From Cotesia glomerata (Eukaryota > Arthropoda > Insecta > Hymenoptera > Braconidae): DNA of 64,000 nt. Position 1 is the first letter of the stretch, and every line of letters begins with the position of its first letter. Positions 23,430 through 36,453 of the stretch are shown one piece after another. The translations under genes were made by a program, and so were the position numbers. The notes beneath the pieces were generated by a model that did not search any database, was not told the DNA's origin, and was given only the letters and a program-made list of their open reading frames with translations. Where the stretch lies: the NCBI RefSeq assembly GCF_020080835.1, contig NC_058163.1:4375318-4439317 (forward strand). The letters run 5' to 3'.

Positions 23430-25620
23430 CTGCAAGAGATCATAAATTTTAGTACGGGTATTGATTTTTACAACGTTCTATTTTCTGCGCTCTTTATTCC
23501 TAATTCAAGTAGCTTTTTTGTGTTAATTATGGATAATTTCTGTTTTTAGATAGGTTTTAAAGAATTTTATTAATTGCATTGGTCCTCATGTTAGAATTAA
23601 TTTAGAATTTTGTAATATCTATTCAATTGTTGGACAAGGCTTGGAAATAGAATTGGTTCAAAAATCTATGAATGTTTGCTGTATAAAGCGGTTGCTGAGT
23701 CAAGATAGCGCTCACAATTCTTAAAGAAACTTGGTGAAGGTTATTCTTTAGATGATTACATTTGACGAGTGCGTAGATTAGCAAAATTAATGGGTTAGTT
23801 TAAAAATGGCACCCACTTAAAGTTTTGAAAACAGTTGAAATCGGTAATTTCATGACTTTCGGCGTAGATAACTTTCAATTGAGATCAGGTAGCTCATTTT
23901 TAAAGACATTAGGTTTAAGCTGATGACATAAAACTTGATTTTCCTTGCAAAATTCTTACTTTGTAATAATTTTTAGCGAATTTCAGAAGTGTGATAGTCA
24001 TTTTGCATCAGTTTTACGTATTGTGAAACACAACGGCACTTATAGATGTGACACCACCCACAATTCTTGCTAGAACTTGACGAAACTTGGTATACTAATT
24101 CATAAGACGAGCACATTGGTCGAGTTCGAAGATGAACAGAATTGGTTGGTTAATTTACAAATGGCGCCCACTTAAAGTTTTGAAAATAGTTGAAATAGGT
24201 AATTTCATGACTTCTGGCGCAGATATCTTCTGATTGAGATCAGGTAGCTCATTTTTGAAGATATTAGGTTCTAGTTGATGACATGAAAGTTGATTTTACT
24301 TGCGGAGTTCTTACTTTATAATAATTTTCAGCGAATTTCAGAAGTTTGATAGTCATTTTGCATCAGTTTTAGGTATTGTGAAACATAACGGCACTTGTAG
24401 ATGTGATATCACCCACAATTCTTGCTAGAACTTGACAAAACTTGGTATACTAGTTCCTAAGACAAGCACCTTAAATGAGTTCGAAGATGAACAGAATTGG
24501 TTGGTTAATTTACAAATGGCGCCCACTTAAAGTTTTGAAAATAGTTGAAATAGGTAATTTCATGACTTCTGGCGCAGATATCTTTTGATTGAGATCAGGT
24601 AGCTCATTTTTGAAGATATTAGGTTCTAGTTGATGACATGAAAGTTGATTTTACTTGCGGAGTTCTTACTTTATAATAATTTTCAGCGAATTTCAGAAGT
24701 TTGATAGTCATTTTGCATCAGTTTTAGGTATTGTGAAACATAACGGCACTTGTAGATGTGATATCACCCACAATTCTTGCTAGAACTTGACGAAAATTGG
24801 TATACTAGTTCCTAAGACGAGCATTTTGGATGAGTTGAAAGATGAACAGAATCACTGGGTTAATTTAAAAATGGCACTGACTTAAAATTTTGAAAATAGT
24901 TGAAATCAGTAATTTCATGACTTTCGGCGTAGATAACTTTCAATTGAGATCAGGTAGCTCATTTTTAAAGACATTAGGTTCAAGCTGATGACATAAAAGT
25001 TGATTCTCCTTGCGAAATTCTTACTTTGTAATAATTTTCAGCGAATTTCAGAAGTTTGATAGTCATTTTGCATCAGTTTTAGGTATTGTGAAACACAACG
25101 GCACTTGTAGATGTGACACCACCCACAATTCTGGCTAGAACTTGACAAAACTTGGTATACTAGTTCCTAAGACAAGCACCTTAAATGAGTTCGAAGATGA
25201 ACAGAATTGGTGGGTTAATTTACAAATGGCGCCCACTTAAAGTTTTAAAAATAGTCAAAATCGGTAATTTCATGACTTTTGACGCAGATTACTTTAGATT
25301 GATAAAAAATAGCTTATTTCCGAAAAAATCCCTTTAAAGCTGATAATAATAGGTTCGATTTTATCTAAGGAACTTATTTTATAATAACTTTTAGCGATAT
25401 TCAGAAATTTACTGTTCATTTATCCATTTTAGATGCCATGAAACAACGCGACTTTTGAGGATGATTCCACCTATAATTCTATAACTATTTTGATAAAACT
25501 TAGTATATTTATTCTTTGGACAGTTACCTTTGATGAGTTCGAAGATGAGCGTAGTCGAAGTCCATAAAATTTTTGAACCGAATCTTTTCTTCCTATTCCT
25601 CAATTTCTGCGCATAAGTTA
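23430..25620 (-). repeat. Composite repeat with five 355-bp tandem units
   Basis: CACAATTC marks the units at 23713, 24059, 24414, 24769 and 25124; the three internal spacings 24059-25124 are each exactly 355 bp, the end units about 347 bp. Units 24059 and 24414 are almost identical, which points to recent duplication. Orientation is opposite to the arrays at 17.3 and 44.3 kb. The flank 23450-23600 is shared with 19170-19390. Confidence 0.92.
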
Positions 25621-26330
25621 TGAAAGTCTAACGGTTTTGTTGACCTTAGTCCCTTTAAAAAAATCAAAATATCCTTCCCTAGAAGTAGGAAGAGGAAGCA
25701 TTTACTTAAATAACAAGAATTAGAGAGTTAGCAGCTGGTGTAACGTCCACCAAACAAAGACTCGCAAACTTCAGCTTGATCATTGCCGGAAATCTTCGTC
25801 CAGTAATGCGACTATATCCCGATTCGCTGGGGGTCCGCCGGTCTTTTTAAATCCGAGGGAAGTTTTACAGGTTTACTGTGAGAAGATACGTTGGCACTTA
25901 GCGGCTAGTCTATGAATGAAACCTGTTTCGGACCCCTGCGAAGGGGTCGCCCTTGCCTTTTTTCCCCCTTGATTCACGGTAGGATCAAATAAAACCACTC
26001 GTTGAAAGGTTTTAATATTCTGTTCTTCAAATTAGTTTTAATAGTGATTGACGAGAAATAAAAAAGCGCTTAGATTCAAAAATTTTTTAATTATTATAAC
26101 TGACGGAAGAGAATTAGAAAAAAATTCAAGATATGTAATTATTTTAATCTATTACAAATCACTATCAAAAATCCAATTTTATTTTTTTCAACTATTAATA
26201 TAGTTTAAATTCAGACCATTAATTAAAAATTTAAAAGAAAAATTTTTATTTTTGTCATAATTTTACACTAAATTAAAAAATAATGAAAAAATTTGAATTG
26301 CTTCTATTAAAAATAGGCTTTTTAATTTAA
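25621..26330. other. Intergenic or intronic DNA, no gene seen
   Basis: A less A+T-rich patch at 25740-26000 followed by A+T-rich sequence. No feature recognised. Confidence 0.35.
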
Positions 26331-26339
26331 AAATTATCA

Positions 26340-27180
26340 CAAAATTTTTTTTTATATATGTATATATACGATATAACCGGCTCTGTCTCTTCTACAACTC
26401 CTTTAATTCTGAACGGATTTCAATGAAACGTTTCATACTCATGTTTTGGACGATTTTTGAAGTTAAGTTCTAAGATGAGCCAAATCTGTCGATCAGTTTA
26501 GAAATGACAACAATTCAAAAATTTTTTTAAATCGCAAAAATTTTCAGTTTTACCGTATTTGCATACTTATATATTTTTTTTAATTTAATAGTTTAGGAAT
26601 GACAGAAATTTGAATTCTTCAAAATCCTTAAAAATTGGCACTTTTACTATTTTTGTGCGAAATGACTAATGAATAAGATAATTTGTAAAATTTTTGTAAA
26701 TTGCATCTGCAAGCTTATTAAATAAACTTTAATTTGCATACTTATTTATTTTTCTAAATTAAATAATTTAGGAATAACATCAATTCAAAAATTTTTGAAA
26801 ATCGCAAAAATTTTCACTTTTACCGTATTTTCGTGCAATAACAATTGAACGCGATGATATCTTATCGAATTTCTGAAAATTGCATCTGAAAGCTTATTAA
26901 GTAAGCTTTAATTTGCATACTTATATATTTTTTTAAATTAAATAGTTTAGGAATGACAGAAATTTGAATTCTTCGAAATCCTTAAAAATTGGCACTTTTA
27001 ATGTTTCTGTGCGAAATGACTAATGAATAAGATAATTTGTAAAATTTTTGTAAATTGCATCTGCAAGCTTATTAAATAAACTTAAATTTGCATACCTCAC
27101 CATTAGTCTAAGCCAAAAATTACTTACTCTATTTGTCTTTTTAATGGAATTTCACTTTTGCATTCATTTTGCAAATGATT
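26340..27180 (+). repeat. Repeat with internal ~170-bp units, copy of 51676-52230
   Basis: Begins with a TA-rich tract and CGATATAACCGGCTCTGTCT, as does the copy at 51690. Inside, blocks such as AATTGCATCTGAAAGCTTATT and GCAAAAATTTTCACTTTTAC recur two or three times. No coding sequence. Confidence 0.75.
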
Positions 27181-27187
27181 ATATTAG

Positions 27188-27832
27188 TACACGGAGAGAA
27201 AAATGTGGAAATCATTCCTATAATTTTAATGAAATATTTCCTATACCATTTTAGGAGCGGTTACTTAAATTATTGGAATTATACCCATAAGTTTTGGGAA
27301 ATGTTACTATAATTATGGGAATGGTTCCTATAATTATAGGAACGATACCTATAATTATAACTGTAATATCGACATGATTACTATAATATATAGGAATGGT
27401 TCCTATTATATATAGGAATAGTTTCCACAATATTATAGGAACCATTCCTATAATATTATGGGAACTATTTCTATAATATTATAGTGATGATGCCTAATAA
27501 TGTTGGAGTAATTTTTTTTTCACACAACTGTGGTATATAATTATTTTTAACTGAATATATTTTTTCTTGATTAAATGATTCTTTTTTTATAATATATAAA
27601 TTGATAAAAAAGTTATCAATAACAATATTTAGCAAAAAAATATATAATAATTACTTTATATTTTTGAAGTGATTGCTTTATTATTATGAAAATAAATATT
27701 TTCTATTATTATGTGCGTCATTCTCATAATATTATAGGAATCATTCCTTTAATAGCATAGGAACCATTTCTATAATATTATAGGAACCATTCCCATAATT
27801 TTTGGAAAGATTTCTATAAATTTCTCCGTGTA
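27188..27832. mobile_element. TIR element, CACGGAGAGAAA family
   Basis: Ends TACACGGAGAGAAA and TTTCTCCGTGTA. If the element is taken as ACACGG...CCGTGT it is flanked by AGT on both sides, a possible 3-bp target duplication. The interior is dominated by palindromic CCTATAATATTATAGGAA-type units. An uninterrupted relative of 1428-3432. Confidence 0.8.
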
Positions 27833-28730
27833 GTTGTTGGATTCACTATAAAATCTACTTTTATTTCGGCTACCGAATGGTCTTTTTTGTCACTTTTTAC
27901 ACGTAAAATATAGTGTGTAAAAATCTATAATTCGCTAATTGCGTCAAAGGGTAATACACACTTGATGTGTGTTAAAATAACATTTAATTTTATAAGTATA
28001 TTCTTAGTGAAGGAATAAAATTAACTGACAAAGTTATTCTTCGGAGGCTAGATAAGGAGAAACCCATGCATATTAATGGGATCCACCGAGCGAAAGTGGA
28101 AGGGTGAGTTTTGATCTTTTTCTCCTTTAGAAAGGGGAGCTCGTTCCTGATGCGGGAGGTGTAACGGAATTTATCGGGTGATTAATTGTAAAATTAATAA
28201 ACTAGAAGATTATCTATTGCGGCAGGTAAAGTTATCAAGAAAGAGAACAGTTATATATATGTTTTAGTGCCAGACTCGTCGTATTAGGTTGCCAAGTTTT
28301 CATACATATTAATGAGGAATCGATCGATTTCAGCTCGGCGCTCGTTTGCTCGGTTCTTACTAGAGTCTGTTTAGGCATCGGCGTATCGGCACATAAGCTC
28401 TTCGTGTGGGCCTCCGGTGGTTATTATGTCATTAGCTTAATGAAGTTACAGGATGAACGAGCACACAAGACCGAATATATACTAGCTAGCCCACTTGGTG
28501 TGTTTTCCTCCGTTCTAGGACACGCAGACACTCTAGAGTACTCCGCGAATGATGCTCACCCATTGTTGTTCTTGTCGTTGCATTACATCGCCTTTTAATC
28601 CCGAATTTCCCATCTTCCATTAAGTGTTTGTCGTTAATGCAAAGCTAAATTACGGGGGAAAAATTTAATTGAAACGATCGCTATCGGGTTCACTGTTTTT
28701 GATATTGATGAGCTTTATTTTAAAAATTAT
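27833..28730. other. Less A+T-rich DNA, no recognised gene
   Basis: Positions 28000-28680 are relatively G+C-rich. One plus-strand open frame of 64 codons has no supporting features. Confidence 0.35.
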
Positions 28731-29430
28731 TACACAGAAAAAAGGTTCACTTGAGCCAAGAAAATATTTTTCTTCCTAATTATTTTCTTGAACGAAAAAA
28801 AAATTTTTTTTTGATACAAGAAATTTCACTTATTTCAACAAAATTAATTCTCTTGCTTTAAAAAAGACGTATCTTGATCCAAGAAAATTTAATTGTCAAG
28901 AAAATCTTCTTGGTTTGAGAAAATTCAGCCTATTGCTCCAAAAAATTTAGTTCTTGATAGAAGTAAATTTTCTTGTTTTGAGAAAATTTCTCTCTTGCTC
29001 TAAAAAATTAAATATAAAGATAGAAGTAAATTTTCATTAATATTTTTATTGATTAACATGTCAAATGGGAAGATCAAATAATATTGAATCATTTTTTTTC
29101 ATTCAATATGTATAATTGTACGCTAAAATAATATAAAATGGGTATCAAATATTCAAGAGAAAAATTTTCTCAAGGTGAGAAAATTTTTTTCTCAACTGAA
29201 GTAGGTGGCGCTGCTTCCCTAAAGTATCTAAAAATCTTGATCGAATATAAAAATTTATTGTATCAAGTATTTATAATAATTTGAAATAAAAAAAAATTAC
29301 TTTCACCAAGAATAGAATTTAAAGAAAAATTTTTACTTCGGTCAACACAACTTCGGTCTTCCTTCAGGCACCCGAAAATTTTCTTGAGCCAAGAATTTTG
29401 TTCTCCAGTCAAGAAATTTTTTTCTGTGTA
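28731..29430 (+). mobile_element. 700-bp TIR element, ACACAGAAAAA family
   Basis: Ends TACACAGAAAAAAGG and TTTTTTTCTGTGTA. The interior is rich in short repeats around TTCTTGA and CAAGAAAAT. Full-length sister copies lie inverted at 32990-33682 and 42199-42895. No transposase. Confidence 0.88.
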
Positions 29431-30365
29431 ATTTTATAAACTTGTTAAACAAACATTGACATTGTTGGTCAAATTATCTCAATAAAAAATAGAGATTTTT
29501 AAATAAAATAATAAAGTTTTATTGTGATCAAGGTAAAATTGAAATGCCAGCGGTAATTATTATCAAGTATTGAAATTATTAGATATTTGAAATAGTTAAT
29601 AAACAATAGCTACACTTTAACTGTTTTAAATTTTACAAATAACTCTAATAATATTTTTGGTAAAAATAAAATTATTTATATTTTAATTAGTTTTATTTAA
29701 TGAAAGAGTTGTTAATAAACGGTTATTATTTTTGACAGACTTGATTGTAAAATGATAAATATTTCGAGTGTTCAAGAGTATGTAATTATCTCGAGTTTAA
29801 AACTTTTTAAATAATAACAGAAATTTCATAACTAAATAAAGAGTCAATTGCTGGTATTAATTTAAATGTAATAATTCCACCAGTTGTTATTGATTATTTA
29901 TTTAGTTTAGAGAGTATAATGTTGCAATCTTTTGTCTCCATAAACTCTTTAGTACATTATTAAATAATGAATTTTTAATTTTAAACAAATTCATTTTTCT
30001 ATATAGTTGCTCAAAAGACAGAAAATTTATTCAACTTGCAGACGAACAAAAATTAATTATAATTAAACAAAAAAATATTAAGTTACAATTTTCAATCGGT
30101 AACTTTCCATTAGACAGATGAAGAGATTTAAAAATAAATTGAGTTGAAAAATTTATTTTTTAAAAAGTTATAGTGTTTGTCTCTTTATAAAAATTTGAAA
30201 AACTTACGCTATAAGCCATTAAAACCACTTTTTTATAAATAGAAACAATTAATCGACTTAAGGAAATAATTAACCCACTTAAGAAAAAGTTTTATGATTT
30301 AGAGATAATAATAGAGCATGCAATACTTGTTTTTAATAAACAATTATAAGTTTTAATCTCAATTT

Positions 30366-30398
<33 letters not shown>

Positions 30399-32580
30399 CA
30401 ATAAAATCAATTAATATCCTGGAAATTCCCTAAAGTTTTCGAGCAAAAGGAACACGGTTAGTTTCTAAAGGATTTCATCCTCAGATTAGTTTTTTTTCGA
30501 TCCTTTGAGCGATATTCCGAGGATTAAAGAAATTGCAAAAACTAGCGTTTCATGAGTAATTAAGCGGGATTTAATTGATGCGGTGCTTGAACCAGGTGGA
30601 CCGACAGAAAGTTTGAACCATAACTTAATCATTTTTTGCATAGTCTCCACGATAGGAGGAATAGAAAGAAAACAAGAAAGTAAGCAAAAAGAAGAAATAA
30701 TAAAAGAGCATTAATTCAACTAATAAGAGCGGGCAGATGTAGAACGAGCGCGATTCAGCATCCGAGAAAACTAATCAACCCTGATGAAAGCTTGGACATG
30801 AAAGGTCTCAGACTTAAAGGCCTTTAGCTTTTCGCTCCCTCTTTTGCCGAGCTTTCTCAGTGCGATTGCAATTTCTTATTTCTCGGAGAATGCCTTTCTG
30901 CCCTTCTTCCTCTCTCCCTTACCCCCGTCCATTCGCTGAACCCTTTCTCCCATTATTTTAAGAGATTAACGTCGTGAATTGTCGCTTGAGTTAGAGTTAC
31001 AATCGAGATTGATCAACACTGGCTACTGCTTAGTGTTTAGTTAAAGGAAATGTCTATTAATTTGTGTTATTTTTGGCAAAAAGACGTATAAATGTATAAG
31101 AATTGAAATAACTTTCTAAATTATTCACGTATATAATAGAAGAAAATATTGAACAGTCAATTGTAATGTATAAGAAAAAAATTTGCTTTAGAACTTGTAA
31201 TTTTAAAATAAACTCTCTAGTTAGGAGAAGATTTAGCGATCGTGCGCCACCTGTTGGAAATTTTCAACACCAGATTTGATCAAAAATATAATGTAAGAAA
31301 ATATAGAAAAGTATCATTAATTTTTAATAGTATTTATGTGAAAAATAATTTTCAACTTTGAGCTTTGAAATTAAGTATACGTATAAATAAATATGTCATT
31401 TATCTAATCCCAAAATTTTAAAAAGATTCATCGTTTAGTTACTTAGATATTAAATTTCAAAAATCACATTTTTTATCTCCTTATACACGGACTCTTATGG
31501 CGGACAAACTTTAGTCGAGACTTTAATTATTTTTTTCAATATTAACCTCCCAACTTTAACAAATAAAAAACTATACACAAGAAACTTGGTTTATTGTAAA
31601 ATATAAAAAAAATTTAATAATAATATATTATCGATTAAATTTTTGAAATTTTTAAAGTTCAATTTTATGTTTTTAACTCGTTTATCGTCAGCTATTTATT
31701 CGAATAAAGATTTGGCAACGTCGCGTCAACAGCTGAGAAAAAAGAAAAGGATAGAAAAATAGTTACAGAGAGAGAAATATTTAACTCATACACTCATGAA
31801 CGTCTCTGTAATGGGTATAATCAAACGCGCTGTTGCCGAATCTGTTTATTTAATCTGGCAAGTAATAAATACGAAAGTCATTTTATTACTTTATTTTATT
31901 TAATAAGTAAAAATTCATCGATTATTAAATTATTCAAATTATTTTAAATTAAGATAAAGAATTTTGACGAATATTGGGAAGACTGAAAGTGAAAAAAAAT
32001 TTTAACATTATTTCGACCCATAAATTATGCTCGAACCTCCTGAAGGAGATCCAAGTACCCTCCTCGTGTAAAGAATGTCTATAAAAAAATAATTCGTAGA
32101 AATAATTTTGTTATGCATTTTAAAATTAATTTTTAAATTAATTAATAACATTTTTGAGGAAATTTTCGAAAAATTCACTCATTAAATAATTATTAACATT
32201 TAATTGACTAATAAAAAATATAGTTTAATAAATTTTAATTCAGTCCTAATTTATTATTAAAAGTTTATATTTTACTAATTTGTAAAAAAAATTTTTTTTA
32301 ATCAATTAGAAAATCGATTTTTCTCTCCTCGTTACTTTTCAGCCATACTAACTTGTATCCGGTTCAAATGTTGTTTTAATAGTTTTAAGAAAAAATTTTT
32401 TTATGTTCGTTATTAATTAACACCTAACTTTATCAAGATCGTGTTGTCAGTATGCTAAATCCTTTATTTGTGTTTTTTAATTATCCTAAATAATTGATAG
32501 TTAAATATATAAACAATAATGTTTCTAAGGTTGAAATAATATAAAAGTCTTTTTAATAAACAACTTCATATACACATTTT
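29431..32580. other. Mostly A+T-rich DNA with one repeat fragment
   Basis: About 29990-30250 belongs to the CTGCCAGCCGAACAAA repeat family (see 37500). A T-run lies near 30370-30400. Positions 30430-31000 are less A+T-rich and hold no recognised gene. The rest is A+T-rich and featureless. Confidence 0.4.
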
Positions 32581-32989
32581 GTACTTGTCCCACCAGTCAT
32601 AAATGCCTGTCCCACCAGTCACAATAAAAAAAACTTTTTTAATTGTTTCTACGTAGGTAATCAGTCTAATTATTCATAATATTGAATGTTTATAGGATAA
32701 ATTTTGTATTGAGAGGGAAGTATTTTTTAAAAGTTTAGTGGTCGAACTGAAATTGGACTTTAATTATACCGCGGTAAGAGAGAAGGATTTTTTAATGTCC
32801 CACCAATCTCACTCAGTAAAATGATAATTACGAGAAACTTAAAAAGTAATGGAGGTTTTTGACAAAGGGATGTTGTTAATTAGTTATTCTTCTATATTAT
32901 AAGATAAATTTTACTATAGTAGAAGTTTCAGTCACATAATTATAGCTTATAATTGATGGAATTCCAGAGTCAAATGTCCCACCAGTCAC
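32581..32989. repeat. Region with four GTCCCACCA motifs
   Basis: GTCCCACCAGTCA occurs at 32587, 32609 and 32976, and GTCCCACCAATCT at 32797, in otherwise A+T-rich DNA. The spacing and uniform strand recall multiple binding sites for a protein. Element ends are not visible. Confidence 0.5.
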
Positions 32990-33682
32990 TACACAGAAAG
33001 AAAAACTTCTTGATTGGAGAGCAAAATTCTTGACTCAAGAAAATTTTCGGGTGCCTGAAGGAAGACCGAAGTTGTGTTAGTCGAAGGAAAAATTTTTCTT
33101 GAAATTCTATTCTTGGTGGAAGTCATTTTTTCTTAATTCAAATTATCATAAATACTTGATACAATAAATTTTTATATTTGATCAAGGTTTTTGGATACTT
33201 TAGGGAAGCAGCGCCACCTATTTCAGCTGAGAAAAAAATTTTCTCACCTTGAGAAAATTTTTCTCTTGAATATTTGATTCCTATTTTATATTATTTTAGC
33301 GTACAATTATACATATTGAATGAAAAAAAAAGATTCAATATTATTTGATCTTCCCCTTTGACATGTTAATCAATAAAAATTTACTTCTATCTTTATATTT
33401 AATTTTTTAGAGCAAGAGAGAAATTTTCTCAAGACAAGAAAATTTACTTCTATCAAGAACTAAATTTTTTGGAGCAAAAGGCTGAATTTTCTCAAAACAA
33501 CAAGATTTTCTTGACTTAAATAAATTTTCTTGGATCAAGATACGTATTTCTTAAAACAAAAGGATTAATTTTGTTGGAATAAGTGAAATTTCTTGTGTCA
33601 AAAAAAAATTTTTTTTTCGCTCAAGTAAATCATTAGGAAGAAAAATATTTTCTTGGTTCAAGTGAATCTTTTTTTTCTGTGA
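32990..33682 (-). mobile_element. TIR element, ACACAGAAAAA family
   Basis: Inverted copy of 28731-29430, complete from TACACAGAAAGAAAAAC to TTTTTTTCTGTGA. Confidence 0.85.
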
Positions 33683-33990
33683 AGGAATCGAATCGATTGA
33701 AATGAGCAACACGGCTTTTGAAAATGTTAATTGAGACTTCGATCTGATTAGATTTTATTCAAAAAATACTGTTTTATTAAACTTCTATTAGACTTATGAG
33801 CTCGAAGAGCTCAAAAGCTTAAAACGGCTAATTCTTTGAGAAATAACATAAAAATTCTATTTTTGAGCTCGAAGAGCTCAAAAACGTCATAAGTGCAATT
33901 TTAAGTGCTTAGATATGGAATTAGCAGGAAGTTGCAGGGATGGTCTTTAGGGTCAACCGTTTTCCAGATTTTTTCAATCAAATTCAATGA
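33683..33990 (-). mobile_element. Fragment of the TACACTGAAAAAAA family
   Basis: Contains two copies of the palindrome GAGCTCGAAGAGCTCAAAA and the block GGTCAACCGTTTTCC, shared in inverse order with 47646-48555. Truncated; no ends seen. Confidence 0.55.
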
Positions 33991-34345
33991 AAATAAAATT
34001 TTTTTAAAATTGTTAATTGCATTAAATTCTTAATCAAGTACACGGTTAATGGAATCTCCATTTACCTACATGTAAAAATTACAATTTTCAAACCTAATTA
34101 TTTAATTAAATATCCCGGAAACCTATTATTTTTTAGTTTTTTCATTAATTATTAGGCTACTTAGATTGAAATTACAAATTTTCAGGAAGTTTTAAAAAGT
34201 TGACTACTTTGCGTGGATTTCCTTAAGTTTACTTTATTTTAATTTAGGAATTTTGGTAAGATTGAAAGCAAGTTTTGGTAGAGTTAAAATAGCTATTGCT
34301 TTTTTAAAAATACATATTTTTCAATTTACGCCTATTATAACTCAC
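33991..34345. other. A+T-rich intron sequence
   Basis: Lies directly downstream (in gene direction) of the Gln/Ser-rich exon. Nothing recognised. Confidence 0.5.
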
Positions 34346-34615
34346 CTGTGCTTGACTCCAGACCTTAGGCTTGGGACTGGAACTAGCGCTAGCATTTCCG
34401 CCGGCAGAATTGACACCGGTGGCAGAATTGTTGGCAGCTGTAACAACCTTAGCCGGCTTAACACTCTTGGAAGTTTGCGTAACAGATGAAGATGCTGGCG
34501 AGCTACTCAGTGGTTGTTGTGAATTTGAGGGCTGCTGCTGTTGAGTTTGCTGCATTATTTGCTGGATCAGCTCGATCTGTTGCTTCGTTAGCCCGTCGTT
34601 GTTCGAGGATGAATT
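34346..34615 (-). CDS. Zinc-finger gene, Gln/Ser/Ala-rich internal exon
   Basis: The acceptor TTTATTCCAG precedes it and a consensus donor CAG|GTGAGT follows. The 270 nt give exactly 90 codons, phase 0 at both ends, matching the phase 0 end of the exon at 56001. It opens with a short Asn/Ser run, then GLTKQQIELIQQIMQQT, a likely helix that looks like the most constrained part, then a Gln run, a Ser/Ala/Thr/Asn-rich low-complexity region and a basic-aromatic end, PKPKVWSQAQ. Such composition is common in transcription-factor activation or interaction regions. Assignment to the zinc-finger gene rests on strand, order, phase and composition; a transcript joining the two would prove it. Confidence 0.85.
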
Positions 34616-35580
34616 CTGGAATAAACAATCACAAAGTTTCTGGAGAATTAATCTGAAAGTTTCAACGAACTGGTAGTTTGTTCTGTCTGTAAATAATTAT
34701 TTTGTGCATCATCAGTTAATGGTTGATGTTACACTCCGCCGGCGAAAGCGAGATAAAATGAATTTTAGTAGAGCTCTAAATTAGATTTGTTAATTATCGA
34801 TGTCGGAAAATGGTATTCGCGGTGGTGGAACTGGTTGAGTAGGTTCATACCTTATTAAACCTTCATTTTGTAACTCTCTAACTATAATTTTATGGTGAAA
34901 ACAATGTTCGGTGGATGTGGATTCCATTAATTTATTATACTCAAACCGCTAAAGTTACAATGAATGATACTGGTGAATATTGCTCGTTAATTCTCTCATT
35001 AACTTACTTTCCAATTATAATTACTTTTTTTACTTCATTTAATTTATTCAACTGCTACTATCAAACTACTACTATAATTTTAAATTATTAAACGAAAAAT
35101 TTTCATTCAATATATTTCTGGAGTTACAATTATAATTAGGGATATAATTACTGGGTATTATTAAAATGCTATTATGTTGATAGCTATTGTGTCGAATTGT
35201 GGAAGTCAACCTCTTTATGAAAATATTTGTTGTTAATCTGTTTTTGGGTTTAATGTGTTATTATTTATCGAATATTAATTTTATTGACACTTATTTTCGA
35301 TACTGTATTGATGGCAAAATATATATTGAAATTTAATAGTTACATTTTGAAAATTTATAAAGGATACAACAAATAATTAGTTAATTTTTAGTTGAATTAG
35401 TAGCTTTTATTAATTAGAAAGAAAAATTTCAAAAATTTTTAATATTTTGATAAAAAAAATCATTAATATTAATTGAGAAAATCAATAATTAATTTAAAAT
35501 TAATAAATTATTAATTATTATAAATAAATTATTAATAATTTTTGGAAACAACTACAAGAAAATGTTCAATTTTTTAATAA
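34616..35580. other. Intron sequence upstream of the Gln/Ser-rich exon
   Basis: The first 250 bases are less A+T-rich; the rest is A+T-rich. No feature beyond the splice acceptor at 34616-34617. Confidence 0.45.
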
Positions 35581-35925
35581 TCTATATTATTAAGAGAATA
35601 AGAATATTTTTTCCAGGATAGTCATATGATAAAATCGGTTTTTTTTAGTGAAATTTAGTGTCATTGCAAAGGTTTTGACTTGAATTTGTGCCTTTTCAAG
35701 GTTTTATATAATTATCACCGATGGTTAATTTATTATGATAAGTATTTAGGCGGCATTCGAAAATACTCCATCTCTAGATACATTAAGAAGTACTCTTGTA
35801 TCTCGTAAACTATTGACATTTTTAAAGATATGTTCATCCTGATGTTACACTCATCGAGACCTTTCATTTGAGTATCCTCATCAACTTTTTGTATGTTTCA
35901 TATAATTCATAAATCTATATATATA
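35581..35925 (+). mobile_element. 5' part of a family-2 Helitron-like element
   Basis: Starts exactly TCTATATTATTAAGAGAATA after an A and carries GGCATTCGAAAATACTCCAT and ACACTCATCGAGACCTTTCA as in the sister copies. The 3' hairpin and CTAG are missing; a tandem array follows. Confidence 0.7.
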
Positions 35926-35929
35926 TAGG

Positions 35930-36415
35930 AGATCCCATTTTTGAACTCATTCATCACGAAATCTCAGAAACTATTAGGTCGATTGACTTGAAATTTGGTA
36001 GGAATATTCCTTTTGCCGAGTAGAGGTCAGCTAAGAACGGATTTTACGAAATTCCACCCACAAGGGGTCTTGCGGGGGAGTTAACAATAGAAAATTCCCA
36101 TTTTTTTAATTAATTTATGTGTGTAGTCATTTGTTTTTTGTTTCCGTCAATAAAACAAAAGACGATTGTTTTTTCGTCATTCTTTTTTTTTCTAGCTTAT
36201 AAAGAAGTCGGAAAAATGTATAACATCAACTCTACGCTTTCAATGCTTCTCTATCCACACCATCCCACGCATCCACCCACGCACTCCCACACATCCACCC
36301 ACGCATCCATTTATGTACTCCTACGCATCCACCCACGCACTCTAACGCATCCACTCACGCACTCTAACGCATCCACTCACGCACTCCTACGCATCCATCC
36401 ATGCACTCACTCACA

Positions 36416-36453
<38 letters not shown>

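Noticed and set aside
23430..25620. CRISPR-like array
   Set aside because: The units are 355-bp head-to-tail copies without short repeats and unique spacers; the window is eukaryotic.
36117..36452. 111-codon plus-strand frame rich in Pro, Thr and His
   Set aside because: Generated by the 20-bp minisatellite and a TA run.
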